64,000 bases of DNA from Olsenella sp. kh2p3 (GCA_900119625.1 FPKD01000001.1:62001-126000), one strand, 5' to 3'; positions 43,933 to 52,602 are shown, numbered from the stretch's first letter. The notes: generated from the letters alone by a model not told the origin. Translations and numbers: made by a program.

Positions 43933-45138
43933 ATGAATGACTTCGTGTTCCAGTCCCCCACCCGCTTTGTGTTTGGCCGCGGCTATGCGGACAAGATCGG
44001 CGAGGAGGTTGCTGCCCTTGGGGCCAAGCGCGTCCTTCTGGTCTACGGCGGCGGCTCGGTTGTGCGCACGGGGCTTCTCGCCCGCGTGACCACATCGCTC
44101 GAGGCGGCTGGCGTGTCCCACGTCGAGCTTGCCGGCGTTCGCCCCAACCCCGAGGTTGGCCTGGTTCGCAAGGGCATCGAGCTCGCGCGTGCCGAGAAGG
44201 TGGACCTCGTCCTGGCCGTTGGCGGCGGCTCCGTGATCGACTGCTCCAAGGCCATCGCGTTTGGCACGCCCTACCAGGGCGACGTTTGGGATTTCTTCTC
44301 GCACAAGGCAACCATTGGGGACTGCCTGCCCGTGGCGTGCGTGCTCACCATCCCCGCTGCGGGGTCGGAGGGCTCGGCGTCCTGCGTCATCAGCAACGAC
44401 GCGCTCAACCTCAAGCGCGGCGTGAACGGCGACGTCTTTCGCCCGCGCGTGGCGATTCTCGACCCCGAGGTCACCTTCACGCTGCCGCAGTACCAGACGG
44501 CCGCTGGTGCGGTGGACATCATCTGCCACATCTGCGAGCGCTTCTTTAGCGGCGCGGGTCCCGTTCCCGTGACGGACAACATCGCGTGCGGCATCATCCG
44601 CGCGGTGATCGACGCCGCGAACACCGTGGCCGAGAAGCCCAACGACTACGACGCCCGCGCCACCATCATGTGGTCGGGCACCCTCGCCCACAACGACCTC
44701 TGCGGGTGCGGGCGGGCCACCGCGCCCGAGAAGCGCGCCGGCGGCTGGGAGAGCCACGGCCTTGAGCATGAGATCTCTGCTCACCGTCCCGAGGTCACGC
44801 ACGGCGCTGGCCTGGCCGTCATTCTCCCCGCCTGGATGCGCTACGTCTGGCGCTCGAACCCGGAGCGCTTCCTGGCCTTTGCCCAGGGAGTCTTCGATGT
44901 GGAGCCGGTGGACGAGACGGACGAGGCAACCGAGGACGCCATCACCTTTGCCATCGACGAGCTGCAGCGCTTCTTTGTTGGCCTGGGCATGCCGCGGACG
45001 CTTGCCGACCTTGGCCTTGCGCCGGAGGAGGTCGACGGCTGGCTGGAGACCCTGCGCCAGAACAAGGGCGAGCGCTTCGGCGAGCTTAGGCCGCTGACCA
45101 TGGACGACGCGCGCGCAATCTACCGCTCGGCGTTCTAG
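43933..45138 (+). CDS. iron-containing alcohol dehydrogenase
   Basis: This 401-residue group III alcohol dehydrogenase resembles butanol dehydrogenase (BdhA/YqhD). It has the NAD(P)-binding GGGSVID and AGSEGSAS motifs, the metal-binding AHNDL segment, WESHGLEHEISA and THGAGLAVILPAW, whose His and Asp residues bind iron or zinc. It would interconvert an aldehyde and alcohol with NAD(P)H, probably to recycle redox equivalents in fermentation. ATG follows AAAGGCG. It is a single gene, convergent with the amidohydrolase. Coenzyme preference is not readable. Confidence 0.9.
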   Translation: MNDFVFQSPTRFVFGRGYADKIGEEVAALGAKRVLLVYGGGSVVRTGLLARVTTSLEAAGVSHVELAGVRPNPEVGLVRKGIELARAEKVDLVLAVGGGSVIDCSKAIAFGTPYQGDVWDFFSHKATIGDCLPVACVLTIPAAGSEGSASCVISNDALNLKRGVNGDVFRPRVAILDPEVTFTLPQYQTAAGAVDIICHICERFFSGAGPVPVTDNIACGIIRAVIDAANTVAEKPNDYDARATIMWSGTLAHNDLCGCGRATAPEKRAGGWESHGLEHEISAHRPEVTHGAGLAVILPAWMRYVWRSNPERFLAFAQGVFDVEPVDETDEATEDAITFAIDELQRFFVGLGMPRTLADLGLAPEEVDGWLETLRQNKGERFGELRPLTMDDARAIYRSAF

Positions 45139-45208
45139 CGGCGGCGGGGCGCGGGGCGGCCGGGTGGCGGGGCGGCACTTCCGGCGCGCCCGGCACCCCG
45201 GCGCGTCC

Positions 45209-46588
45209 CTACGCGTTCTTCTCGACAAACCGACGCCAGCAGGCGTCTGCCTCGGCGGCCGCGCGCTCCTCGTCGATGCCCACAAGGTGTCCGCCCTGCA
45301 TGACGGTCCTGCCGGCAACAACGGTGCGGTCCACCGGCCCGCGCCAGCCCACCACGGCCAGCACAGCCTTGGGGTCCTTCATCGCACCCGTGAGCTCCAG
45401 CCGGTTGGCGTCGATCATGAAGAGGTCCGCCGCCTTGCCGCTGGCCAGCTGCCCGATCTCCGGGCGGCCAAGCACCCGCGCTCCCCCGCGCGTGGCAATC
45501 TTGAGCATGTCGTAGCCGGTGGGCGCGTTGTAGCTCTCGTTGAGGCGGTGGAGCAGGAAGCCCACGCGCATCTCCTCCAGCAGGCTGGAGCCGTCGTTGC
45601 TCGCCGAACCGTCGACCCCCAGCCCCACGGGAATCCCCAGCCTGAGCATATCGCCCACGCGCGCAACGCCCGAGGACAGCTTCATATTTGATATGGGGCA
45701 GTGCGCCACGCCCGTACCCGTCTGCGCAAGGACGCGCAGCTCGTCATCGTTAAAGTGGATGCCATGCGCAAACCACACGTCGGGGCCCACCCAGCCGACG
45801 GACTCCATGTACGCCAGAGGGCGCATGCCCGTTGCCTCGATGGTGAAGCGCTCCTCGTCCAGGGTCTCGCACAGGTGGGTGTGCAGGCGCACGCCCAGCG
45901 AGCGGCCCAACTTGGCGGACTCTACCAGCAGGTCCTTGGTCACCGAGAACGGCGAGCACGGCGCCAGCACCACCTGGCGCATCGAGAAGGGCGCCGGGTC
46001 GTGGAACTTCTCGACCGCGCGCTGGGAGTCGGCGAGAATGGCGTCCACGCTCTGAACCACGGAGTCGGGCGGAAGGCCGCCGTCCTTCTTGCTGAGCGAC
46101 ATCGACCCGCGTGAGACGATCATGCGCGCGCCGATCTGCGAGGCCGCGTCGAACTCCGCCTCCATGAGGCCGTCCACGCCGTTGGGGAACACGTAGTGGT
46201 GGTCGAAGCAGGTGGTGCAGCCGCCCTTCACCAGCTCGCCGAGGGCGGAGTAGGTGGCGTAGCGCATGACCTCGGGGTCGATGTTCTTCCAGTACTCGTA
46301 GAGCGTGGTGAGCCAGGGGAACAGCTCGAGGTTCTGGACCTCGGGGTAGTTGCGCGTGAAGATCTGGTAGAAGTGGTGGTGCGTGTTCACGAGGCCGGGG
46401 TAGACGACCTTGCCGCGCGCGTCGATGACCTCGTCGGCGACGGACGGCGCCGCAGCGACGTTCGCACCGGTGGGGCCCACGTAGGTGATGACGCCATCGG
46501 TTGCGAGAAGGTCCGCGTGGGTGAACACGTGATTCGCATCGTCGCAGGTAACAATAGTGTCGGCATTCTTTACAAGCAGCGTTCCCAT
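45209..46588 (-). CDS. amidohydrolase, 8-oxoguanine deaminase/TrzA-like
   Basis: This 459-residue cytosolic amidohydrolase has a first metal site VYPGLVNTHHHFYQ, the RLHTHLCET site, FAHGIHF and VGLGVDGSASND, which supply the His, Glu and Asp of the deaminase subfamily (ATZ/TRZ). The sequence, including the SRGSMSLSKKDGGLPPDSVV loop, best fits 8-oxoguanine deaminase or hydroxyatrazine ethylaminohydrolase-like enzymes; purine deamination is the likely native activity. The start at 46588 follows AGGAAC. A frame to 46756 has no support. The gene is divergent from nothing: upstream is repeat-rich. Confidence 0.85.
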   Translation of the reverse strand: MGTLLVKNADTIVTCDDANHVFTHADLLATDGVITYVGPTGANVAAAPSVADEVIDARGKVVYPGLVNTHHHFYQIFTRNYPEVQNLELFPWLTTLYEYWKNIDPEVMRYATYSALGELVKGGCTTCFDHHYVFPNGVDGLMEAEFDAASQIGARMIVSRGSMSLSKKDGGLPPDSVVQSVDAILADSQRAVEKFHDPAPFSMRQVVLAPCSPFSVTKDLLVESAKLGRSLGVRLHTHLCETLDEERFTIEATGMRPLAYMESVGWVGPDVWFAHGIHFNDDELRVLAQTGTGVAHCPISNMKLSSGVARVGDMLRLGIPVGLGVDGSASNDGSSLLEEMRVGFLLHRLNESYNAPTGYDMLKIATRGGARVLGRPEIGQLASGKAADLFMIDANRLELTGAMKDPKAVLAVVGWRGPVDRTVVAGRTVMQGGHLVGIDEERAAAEADACWRRFVEKNA

Positions 46589-46828
46589 TCCAGTTCCTCT
46601 CGTCCAAAGAGACCAACTGGGCGCCCATGCGCCCAGCCAACGCCCGGCGTGCTGCCGGGACGTTGCCAAGGCGATGGGGGGTGCCACGTGCTCGGCCGAG
46701 GGCCGCCGGAATCCCATCCGCTTGTTACTTGAGGGGATTGTAGCGCGCGGGCGCACGCGTCACGCGGCTGGTTCTGTTGCAACCGCAACATAGAGAGGCC
46801 CGTACGCCCGCGCTCCCGAGGGGCATTG

Positions 46829-46975
46829 CCCAAAATTTGCGGTTGCCGGTCAAAATTCGGGGTTCCGCTTAGTATCACCTTGCAGGTGCCATTTCTCTAC
46901 CTGCGGCTCCGCAAAAAGTTAGGGGCTTCGTACTCGACGATTCGCCCAAATAGGACCGGCAACCGCAATTTTTGG
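46829..46975. repeat. inverted-repeat element with GACCGGCAACCGCAA arms
   Basis: A left arm (46829-46851, ending GCGGTTGCCGGTC) and right arm (46954-46975, GACCGGCAACCGCAA then TTTTTGG) are near-perfect reverse complements about 100 bases apart. The segment 46589-47245 (650 bases) has no credible gene; it is made of this element, a CGTACGAA-containing fold and the next repeat. It resembles a non-coding mobile element. Confidence 0.6.
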
Positions 46976-47094
46976 ACACAGGGGGGCACAGCACCGGGCA
47001 ATCGTACGAAATGGGCGTCCCGAAGCCCCATTTGCCAGGCCTTCCGAGCGGAGAATCTTCACCGTCATGGCAGCTCTTCGACCCACCCGCAATA

Positions 47095-47189
47095 CCCCCG
47101 CAGAGAATAGCTCTCTTTCTTAAACCCGGTTTCGCCCAACTGGGCAAATGCGATTGCCTTTTAAGAAAGAGAGCTGTTCTCCGCGGGGG
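47095..47189. repeat. AGAATAGCTC hairpin repeat, copy 1
   Basis: Thirty-base arms (47095-47124 and 47160-47189) match at 28 positions around a 35-base loop. Arms begin CCCCCGCAGAGAATAGCTCT; the loop contains GCCCAACTGGGCAAATGCG. A second copy in the same orientation is at 49405-49493, so the two bracket a three-gene cassette. Confidence 0.75.
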
Positions 47190-47245
47190 CACCGGACATG
47201 GGGGCACAACGTGGGGCGCAGCGGGTTCGCAGCCCGCTGGAATTC

Positions 47246-48274
47246 CTAGCGCTGCTGGAACAGCCGAATGTCATCGACGAGAAGCGCGAGGTACGGATGC
47301 GAGTTCGCACGTGCCTCTCCGCCCGCCAGAAAGAGCGCGAACCTTCCGTCGTAGTCAAAGTTCCTGATGTGCGAGAAGTCCGGCAGGGCACCGCCGCAAG
47401 CCGAAATCGCGGCCTCGCTTTTGACCTCGCCACCTTCATTGTCGAGACTCAGCGCAATGGTCTGGAGCACCTGGTCAATGATGCACTCCCGCTCTTTGAC
47501 ATCGAGAAACTCCAGCCCCTCAAGCTCGCGAAACTCCTTCGACAGCTTCAAAGAGAGATTGGGGCACATGAAGGAATCATGGTCATCGAGGGGACGAGTC
47601 TGGGTGCTGCCGGCGCGTTTTGCCTGTTCAAGCGTGTTTGCCCACATCTCCGAGAAGGACCCTCCCTGCGGCGAACGAACAAGCACGACGCTGTCACCCT
47701 CCTTGGTCTGTAGACTCACCGCGTGATGCTGCCTGTCCTTGTAGTAAAGGGGTTTCACCTGCTGCCTCATCTTGCGGCTAAGGCGTTGGTCCGGGTCGTA
47801 CGCCTCAAAGAAGGTGACACATGTGTCTCCGTCTCCCCAAGACTCCTCTTCGCAGACTCCAAACGGCACAAGAAACGAGAACTTGCGGTACAGCATGCAA
47901 TAGAAGAGGAGCGAGGTCATGCCCGGAGAAGGCTCCGACCAGTCAAGCTGGTCGAGAACCTCACTCGATTGGCCAAAGCGGCGCCTGACCTCGGTTTCTA
48001 TCTCTCTTCTCGCCCGATTGTTCTTTGGCCCGGAATAGGCATAGAAGTGATCTTTGGGCAGCGCACCCCTCCCAAGCCTGCTGGCATTGAGTGCCCTGAC
48101 CAGCTCGCTTGTACCTCCAAGCGGGTTCAGCGGACCGCCGTCGCAAAGCGTTTCCATCATGTTGTCCCAGCAGACCTGCATGGTGGCGCACCATGCAGCA
48201 GACCCGCGAACCACCTGCACATCCGACGCAACGACCTCAATGCCCCTGCTTGTATTGCCACATGAACTCGTCAT
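47246..48274 (-). CDS. hypothetical protein, cassette gene 3
   Basis: This 342-residue protein has no signal peptide or membrane segment and I recognise no domain. Features are a central VPFGVCEEESWGDGDTCVTF, KPLYYKDRQHHAVSLQTKEG and a C-terminal NFDYDGRFALFLAGGEARAN ending VDDIRLFQQ, which looks like a compact beta-rich domain. The ATG at 48274 overlaps the longer frame of the upstream gene by four bases, and is 18 bases after the stop of the more natural frame of that gene. It lies close to a hairpin repeat at its 3' end. The cassette may be a toxin-immunity or defence set, but this is context only. Confidence 0.65.
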   Translation of the reverse strand: MTSSCGNTSRGIEVVASDVQVVRGSAAWCATMQVCWDNMMETLCDGGPLNPLGGTSELVRALNASRLGRGALPKDHFYAYSGPKNNRARREIETEVRRRFGQSSEVLDQLDWSEPSPGMTSLLFYCMLYRKFSFLVPFGVCEEESWGDGDTCVTFFEAYDPDQRLSRKMRQQVKPLYYKDRQHHAVSLQTKEGDSVVLVRSPQGGSFSEMWANTLEQAKRAGSTQTRPLDDHDSFMCPNLSLKLSKEFRELEGLEFLDVKERECIIDQVLQTIALSLDNEGGEVKSEAAISACGGALPDFSHIRNFDYDGRFALFLAGGEARANSHPYLALLVDDIRLFQQR

Positions 48275-48292
48275 TCGTGGTCGCCCTTCCCG

Positions 48293-48825
48293 TTAGCACG
48301 CAAACGCGATCTCTTCCCCATCCCACGCAAGCGGCAGCCCCGCATCCGCAACAGCGCGCAGGAGCTCGACCACCTCGCGCGGCACGGCGTTGCTCCCACA
48401 GCACTCGAAGTACCTGCTTCCGCATAGACCGTCATGCTCCAGCTATTGCCATCAAGCACGGGCTCCTCGGGCACAAACGGCTCCGCCCAGGTGTCCGCAT
48501 GGGTTGCCAGCACCGCGGACAAGAGCTTCTCGGCAGCCGCGCCCTCAAGGGTCCTACGCTGGTCAACCGCGCAATCGGCGTTTCGGACAACCACGTCCAC
48601 GGCCCCGTTCCGCCTCCAGATCACGACGACCGGGCGCTCGCCCATACGGAAAAACGAGTGGGAGACCAACGCGAGAAAGTCGAACCCCTCGAGCAGCGCC
48701 CGCCTGTTAGCCGGACCGACCTCCGTAGGTCTCTCAGCCTGCGACGCCAGGTGCTCCTCGCGCTCGGGCTCGGGGAAGCCAAACTGGTACCAAGTCTCGC
48801 CATCGCGCGCGTCATTCTCCGCCAT
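48293..48825 (-). pseudogene. hypothetical protein, cassette gene 2, apparently frameshifted
   Basis: The first 136 codons (MAENDARDGETWYQFGFP through NSWSMTVYAEA) read well. The same frame then gives low-complexity Arg/Ser-rich residues until 48271. The neighbouring frame from about 48416 down continues naturally: RYFECCGSNAVPREVVELLR, then AVADAGLPLAWDGEEIAFAC, stop at 48293. The W-S-M-T-V-Y-A-x-(R)-Y-F-x-C-C-G-S-N-A-V-P pattern matches a common unassigned family (W-x-h-x-h-x-a-x-x-x-x-f-x-S-x-G-S-N-a-y-P). A one-base loss near 48412-48417, or a sequencing error, explains it. The ATG at 48825 follows GAGGAGG. Confidence 0.65.
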
Positions 48826-48839
48826 GCCGACCGCCCTCC

Positions 48840-49286
48840 TCAATCCCAGCTACCCGTGATACAAGAGACGTTCTTGCCACCGCACTTGGGACAGCCGGTG
48901 GAGGCAAACCCTTCGCATCGTGCCGAAAGTTCCTCCTCGCTCATGGGAGGCATGCACTCTCCGGCCCGCAACGATTCTCCGCACGATGGGCACTCCTCAG
49001 GGACGGCATGATAATCCAACCACCCATTGCCGCCATTGTCAACCTTCAGTGAAGTGCCCAAAATCACCTCTCCGCAGTAAGGGCACTCGTAGTAAGTATT
49101 CTCTCGCAGCACCGTCCACCCATCGGGGATGCCCTTTCCAAGCAGGACTTTCATCGCTTGCCCAAAGTCACCGCGCTTAACCTGCTCCACCACGTCAGGT
49201 GGATTGAAGACCGAGAAGCCCCCACCGCAAAGGAAGCTCTCACCGGCACCGCAGTCTCTGCAACACCACTCGAGCAAGCAGCCCAT
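48840..49286 (-). CDS. hypothetical zinc-ribbon protein, cassette gene 1
   Basis: This 148-residue protein has at least four Cys pairs. CCRDCGAG, ECPYCGEV, ECPSCGES and GCPKCGGK suggest two or more zinc ribbons. There is no signal peptide or membrane segment. I start at the ATG at 49286 behind GAGGAGG, nine bases upstream, a ribosome site that the next gene also has. The frame extends to 49508, but the extra residues translate the hairpin repeat. The three genes are tightly packed on the minus strand, consistent with one operon. Function is unknown; zinc-ribbon proteins of this sort often bind nucleic acid or other proteins. Confidence 0.7.
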   Translation of the reverse strand: MGCLLEWCCRDCGAGESFLCGGGFSVFNPPDVVEQVKRGDFGQAMKVLLGKGIPDGWTVLRENTYYECPYCGEVILGTSLKVDNGGNGWLDYHAVPEECPSCGESLRAGECMPPMSEEELSARCEGFASTGCPKCGGKNVSCITGSWD

Positions 49287-49404
49287 ACCCCGCGCCCTCC
49301 TCACCGCTAGATGACGAAGAACCCAACTGGTTGTATTATTTCTCGCCCACGCGACATTAATTAGGGCGTCAGGTGCCCAAGCCGGCCCCTTGGCACCGTC
49401 ATCG

Positions 49405-49493
49405 TCGCGGAGTTTAGCTCCTTTTCTTAACTCGGCTCCCCGCCAACTGGGAAAACGCAGGGCCCGTTTAAGAGAAGGAGCTATTCTCCGCGA
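49405..49493. repeat. AGAATAGCTC hairpin repeat, copy 2
   Basis: Arms at 49405-49431 and 49466-49493 pair with few mismatches around a loop containing CGCCAACTGGGAAAACGC, the same pattern as copy 1 at 47095-47189 and the same orientation. The gap 49287-49694 (about 400 bases) holds only this repeat and a stretch without a convincing gene. Confidence 0.75.
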
Positions 49494-49694
49494 ACCAAGT
49501 CTGCGCACGAATCACCGAATTATCTCTATAGGAGGAGCCACGAGCGAGAAGGACTCGAATGGATGCATAGCGGCACCGTAACTAAGCCGAAAGATAGGTA
49601 GCTCCACTCGCTGTGATTCACGTCCAAAGATTCAGATGGCGAGAATGAACTCATTCTCAAGGCTTCGCAGATAACCCTTCCGTTTAGCAGGGGA

Positions 49695-50597
49695 CTATGT
49701 ATCGGAACCCGCTTCCCAGCAAAGCCTCTCGGGATTCCAGGTTGCTTCGACGTCTTGCTTCTCGCCCAAAAGAGCGGGGTTATAAAATTTCGACGCAAGA
49801 CAACAGGCCGCCGGAAAAGAGGCATAGTCAACGGCCACACCACTGTTCTTGGCAAAGACGGAAAATCTCGACTCCCATGCCTTCGGAGCAGCAAATTCTA
49901 TTGGAACGGCCATTCCGCGTCTCGCGCACTCGCACTGAATTGAATAGGAGAGTTGCCCCAACAAAAAGGGTTCATTCGTTGCATAGAAAACAACGTCAAC
50001 CAGGTCCTTCATCCTAGAGGATTGCCAGCCACCGGGTTGTAGTTCCATGATGGCGCACAATTTATCCGCCAGCTGGTCGGGAAGCGGATAAACGAGGTAA
50101 TCGCTGGTCGCGAGACCTTCTATGAAAACCCTGCTTGCGGGTTCAATGCGCTCTGGAGGCAGAGTAGTTCCGCAATCAAGCGCAAGGTCGATAAGGATAG
50201 GGTCTTTCTCCTCATGACCCAAATAAGTTGCATAACGCAACTTAAGCAGACGAGAATATCCATTCTCATCTTGGCATTCCTCGCACTTGGTGAGCTCAAA
50301 GGTGAGAAAATCACCCATATCCTTAGTCACAAGCGAGTTTAAAGCGGCAACCGCTGACTCAGGGGACTCGCATTTCAGGGTAGCAAAGTCGATATCCCTC
50401 GTCGCTCGAGCATCGGAAATGCGCGCAAGCAAGCCGCTGCCTCCCTTGAGAACAAATCGCGATTCAGGGTCGCTGAAGACTCTGCAGAGAAAGCGATCGC
50501 GCAATGCTTGTCGATACCCCGTTCCTGGGTCGATGCAAGCAACCCTTAGAGCTTTCTTCAACGCTCTGTCGAGCTGGCCCTCGTTCGCGTAGCTCAT
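49695..50597 (-). CDS. AbiEii/AbiGii nucleotidyltransferase toxin
   Basis: This 300-residue protein is the toxin of the AbiE type IV-like abortive infection system. The nucleotidyltransferase motif is FVLKGGSGL with downstream TRDIDFATL (GSxxL ... DxD). RYATYLGHEEKDPILIDLAL and LPDQLADKLCAIMEL match the AbiEii family. AbiEii toxins transfer nucleotides to a cellular acceptor, tRNA in a characterised relative, and block growth on phage attack. The start overlaps the AbiEi stop by four bases (ATGA). AbiEi, the antitoxin, is upstream in the operon. The end is followed by a repeat-rich gap. Confidence 0.9.
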   Translation of the reverse strand: MSYANEGQLDRALKKALRVACIDPGTGYRQALRDRFLCRVFSDPESRFVLKGGSGLLARISDARATRDIDFATLKCESPESAVAALNSLVTKDMGDFLTFELTKCEECQDENGYSRLLKLRYATYLGHEEKDPILIDLALDCGTTLPPERIEPASRVFIEGLATSDYLVYPLPDQLADKLCAIMELQPGGWQSSRMKDLVDVVFYATNEPFLLGQLSYSIQCECARRGMAVPIEFAAPKAWESRFSVFAKNSGVAVDYASFPAACCLASKFYNPALLGEKQDVEATWNPERLCWEAGSDT

Positions 50598-51232
50598 ATT
50601 CTCCTGCCTCCCCTCATCATCTCGTACAGGCTGGGATCTTTTGCTATGCCCATCTTCATACCCCTGCGGTCAATCTCTTCCCTAAGGTGGTTCTCGTCTG
50701 AAATAAGCCCCAGTTCAAGTGCATCGCAAAGTACGTTGGACACGAGGCTTAGGTCCTCGCCGTAGTCAATCAAGTCAATCACCGTTCGAGCTGGAGTTGT
50801 TGCGGGGATTCCAGCGACCAGCGAGGTGTCTGTTTGCCTTAGGTCTCGTTTCCTCAATATCAAGCCATGTCTTTGGGTCTGTCGCCTGACGCTTGTGCAG
50901 AACTCGTAGGGCATGGGGCCAATCTCTCCAATGCGATATAGCCAAGCGGCAGTTACACCCATCGCAACCGGATCGGCGTCAGAAAAAGGCGCACCGGGTT
51001 GCCTAGAAGGTACCAGCGACAACCATGCGGCAAATACGTCTTCCTCACGCTGGCTTGGAGCACCACCCATTCGATAAACACCCTTGGCAAGCCTCTCGAC
51101 ATTACCAAGTTTCTCGAGCCTCGATACGGTATAACGCTCCACGCCCACTGCCTTTGCCTGAGCAGCAGTGAATAACCCCTTCTGAGAAAAGGAGATATCA
51201 TTGAGAATTCTTATGGCTTCGACAGTCTTCAT
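50594..51232 (-). CDS. AbiEi antitoxin/transcriptional repressor
   Basis: This 212-residue AbiEi-type antitoxin has an N-terminal winged-helix (SQKGLFTAAQAKAVGVERYT then VSRLEKLGNVERLAKGVYRM) and a C-terminal domain with the AbiEi_1-like EFCTSVRRQTQRHGLILRKR and TPARTVIDLIDYGED. The family represses its own operon by binding inverted repeats in the promoter. The ATG at 51232 sits inside the left arm of a 13-base palindrome. The longer frame to 51601 is a shadow. It is the first gene of the abiE operon. Confidence 0.87.
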   Translation of the reverse strand: MKTVEAIRILNDISFSQKGLFTAAQAKAVGVERYTVSRLEKLGNVERLAKGVYRMGGAPSQREEDVFAAWLSLVPSRQPGAPFSDADPVAMGVTAAWLYRIGEIGPMPYEFCTSVRRQTQRHGLILRKRDLRQTDTSLVAGIPATTPARTVIDLIDYGEDLSLVSNVLCDALELGLISDENHLREEIDRRGMKMGIAKDPSLYEMMRGGRRI

Positions 51233-51269
51233 GCTTGTATTGTAGCGATATTTGCAACAATACAAGCAT
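51231..51269. promoter_or_regulatory. palindromic operator of the abiE operon
   Basis: Perfect 13-base arms ATGCTTGTATTGT (51231-51243) and ACAATACAAGCAT (51257-51269) flank a 13-base spacer. The left arm includes the AbiEi start codon. AbiEi antitoxins are known to bind such inverted repeats to autoregulate, so this is a strong candidate operator. Confidence 0.75.
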
Positions 51270-51293
51270 GAATGGGATACGAGAACCCCAACC

Positions 51294-51710
51294 TCACCGC
51301 ACGGCGCCCGAGGCCCCGTTGGAGCCCAGTTCCTCGGCTCGGTAGGCGTCATAGCCCTCGTAGGCGTACGAGGCGTCGACGCTGCGGGCGAGAAGCGCGA
51401 CGCTGTGCAGGTCGTCTGAGAGCGCCTGCCCGAGAAGCGCCTTAATCTCGAGGTCGCGCACGGGACTGCGCTCCATTGCGAGCAGGTAGTCTTCGCGCCC
51501 AATGCGACTCCAGTCGACCGTGCGGCAAAGCTCGCAGCGGAACATGTGATCAAGCCAAATGCGCCCCGAGCGCCCGTTGCCCTCGCGGAAGGGATGGGCA
51601 ATGTTCATCTCGACGTACTTCTCGACAATCTGGTCAAAGTTTCCTTGCGGCATAGCCTCGATTGACCTGATAGCAGACTCAAGATAGAGCACGAGAAGGG
51701 CGTCCGGCAA
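51294..51710 (-). pseudogene. Fic family protein, N-terminally truncated
   Basis: The Fic motif HPFREGNGRSGR (HxFxDGNGR type, catalytic His) is intact, followed by DWSRIGREDYLLAMERSPVR and a normal C-terminus. Intact Fic proteins of this class are near 200 residues and begin with helices leading into FxPxxYLESAL. Here the frame starts at LLVLYLESAIRSIEAMP, so about 60-70 N-terminal residues are missing, and I find no matching sequence in any frame upstream. It probably cannot fold or AMPylate normally. It is convergent in direction with the abiE promoter region and likely a decayed defence gene. Confidence 0.7.
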
Positions 51711-52038
51711 GAGCCCGGCAGCTGCAACTGCTGGAATGCAGGACTTCGAGTGTAAATGATACTGTCAGAGCTACCGAATCCAGCAACCTCGCGAACTGCT
51801 GCACGCAACTAGCAATGAATCTGTTGAGAGGCCCTACCGCAATCAATAGCCCTTGAAAAGCTGACGCCGCGAGCGGCAACCACATGTCACGGAAATGTAG
51901 ACCTCAACAGCGGTTTCGCCGCTCATGGCACCCAACCGGTGCGCTGAGCAAAGCATAAGGCATACGTTGCTAGGGTTTGCCAGCCTCCCCTATTAACATT
52001 GGGATGGCTTCTTCCTAGCCCATATTAAGGAGCGACTG
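51711..52038. other. gap between Fic remnant and hypothetical gene
   Basis: No gene is supported in this 330-base stretch. Minus-strand frames here look non-coding and do not supply the missing Fic N-terminus. The last 40 bases hold the promoter and TTAAGGAG ribosome site of the gene at 52039. Confidence 0.5.
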
Positions 52039-52602
52039 ATGAGAAAGTACGTCCTAGACATCAACGCCGATAACATGCTCGCGGAAGCATGTAGGAACTA
52101 TATCGAATCGGGAAAGCTGGGAAGCGCCTTCGAGGTAGAGGGGTCTAAAGTGAACCTCTCGCTAGCGGATTTAACAGATGCACAGCCTGGGATAGACCTC
52201 TGCGCCTTGGGAAAGGATAGACAGGGCGAAGATCTCAATTATCAAGAGCTCGACGAGTTTGGAATGCCAAAGCCCCACGACTACGATGGTCCTAGCTTTT
52301 CGGCACTCGCTTATTTTTCAGAGGAGTATGAACAAGCCGAGAACCTAAATGAAGCAATTAAACTGCGCGGCTTCAAAGCGTTTCTCGACATGGTCGAGCC
52401 ATCCGACTTCTCCGATGATCTTCCGGGCGTGTATAGGATAGGGTTTGCCCAGCTTTGGTCCCAATCAACTTGGGAGAACGGGCTCTCAGACAGAAATGTA
52501 GAGCATGAACAGGCTGCCCTCTCGATAGAGAATGGAGATCTGTTAACAATCAGACCTCTGGGCGTTGCCTCATTTCCAATAGACAGTCAAAAAACGGAGT
52601 AG
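52039..52602 (+). CDS. hypothetical protein in defence island
   Basis: This 187-residue acidic protein starts with MRKYVLDINADNMLAEACRN and has no signal peptide or membrane segment. The ATG follows TTAAGGAGCGACTG, a good ribosome site. No domain is recognised. It is more AT-rich than the core genes, consistent with transfer. The 3' end is embedded in a row of AACGGAGT repeats. It has no obvious partner gene. The neighbours (AbiE, Fic remnant, phage remnants) make a phage-defence or mobile-element origin likely but unproven. Confidence 0.6.
   Translation: MRKYVLDINADNMLAEACRNYIESGKLGSAFEVEGSKVNLSLADLTDAQPGIDLCALGKDRQGEDLNYQELDEFGMPKPHDYDGPSFSALAYFSEEYEQAENLNEAIKLRGFKAFLDMVEPSDFSDDLPGVYRIGFAQLWSQSTWENGLSDRNVEHEQAALSIENGDLLTIRPLGVASFPIDSQKTE

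Noticed and set aside
43813..45321. 502-codon minus-strand frame opposite the alcohol dehydrogenase
   Set aside because: Antisense shadow; the plus strand has clear iron-ADH motifs.
46570..46878. 102-codon minus-strand frame upstream of the amidohydrolase
   Set aside because: It covers the ribosome site of the real gene and a repeat element; the composition is not protein-like.
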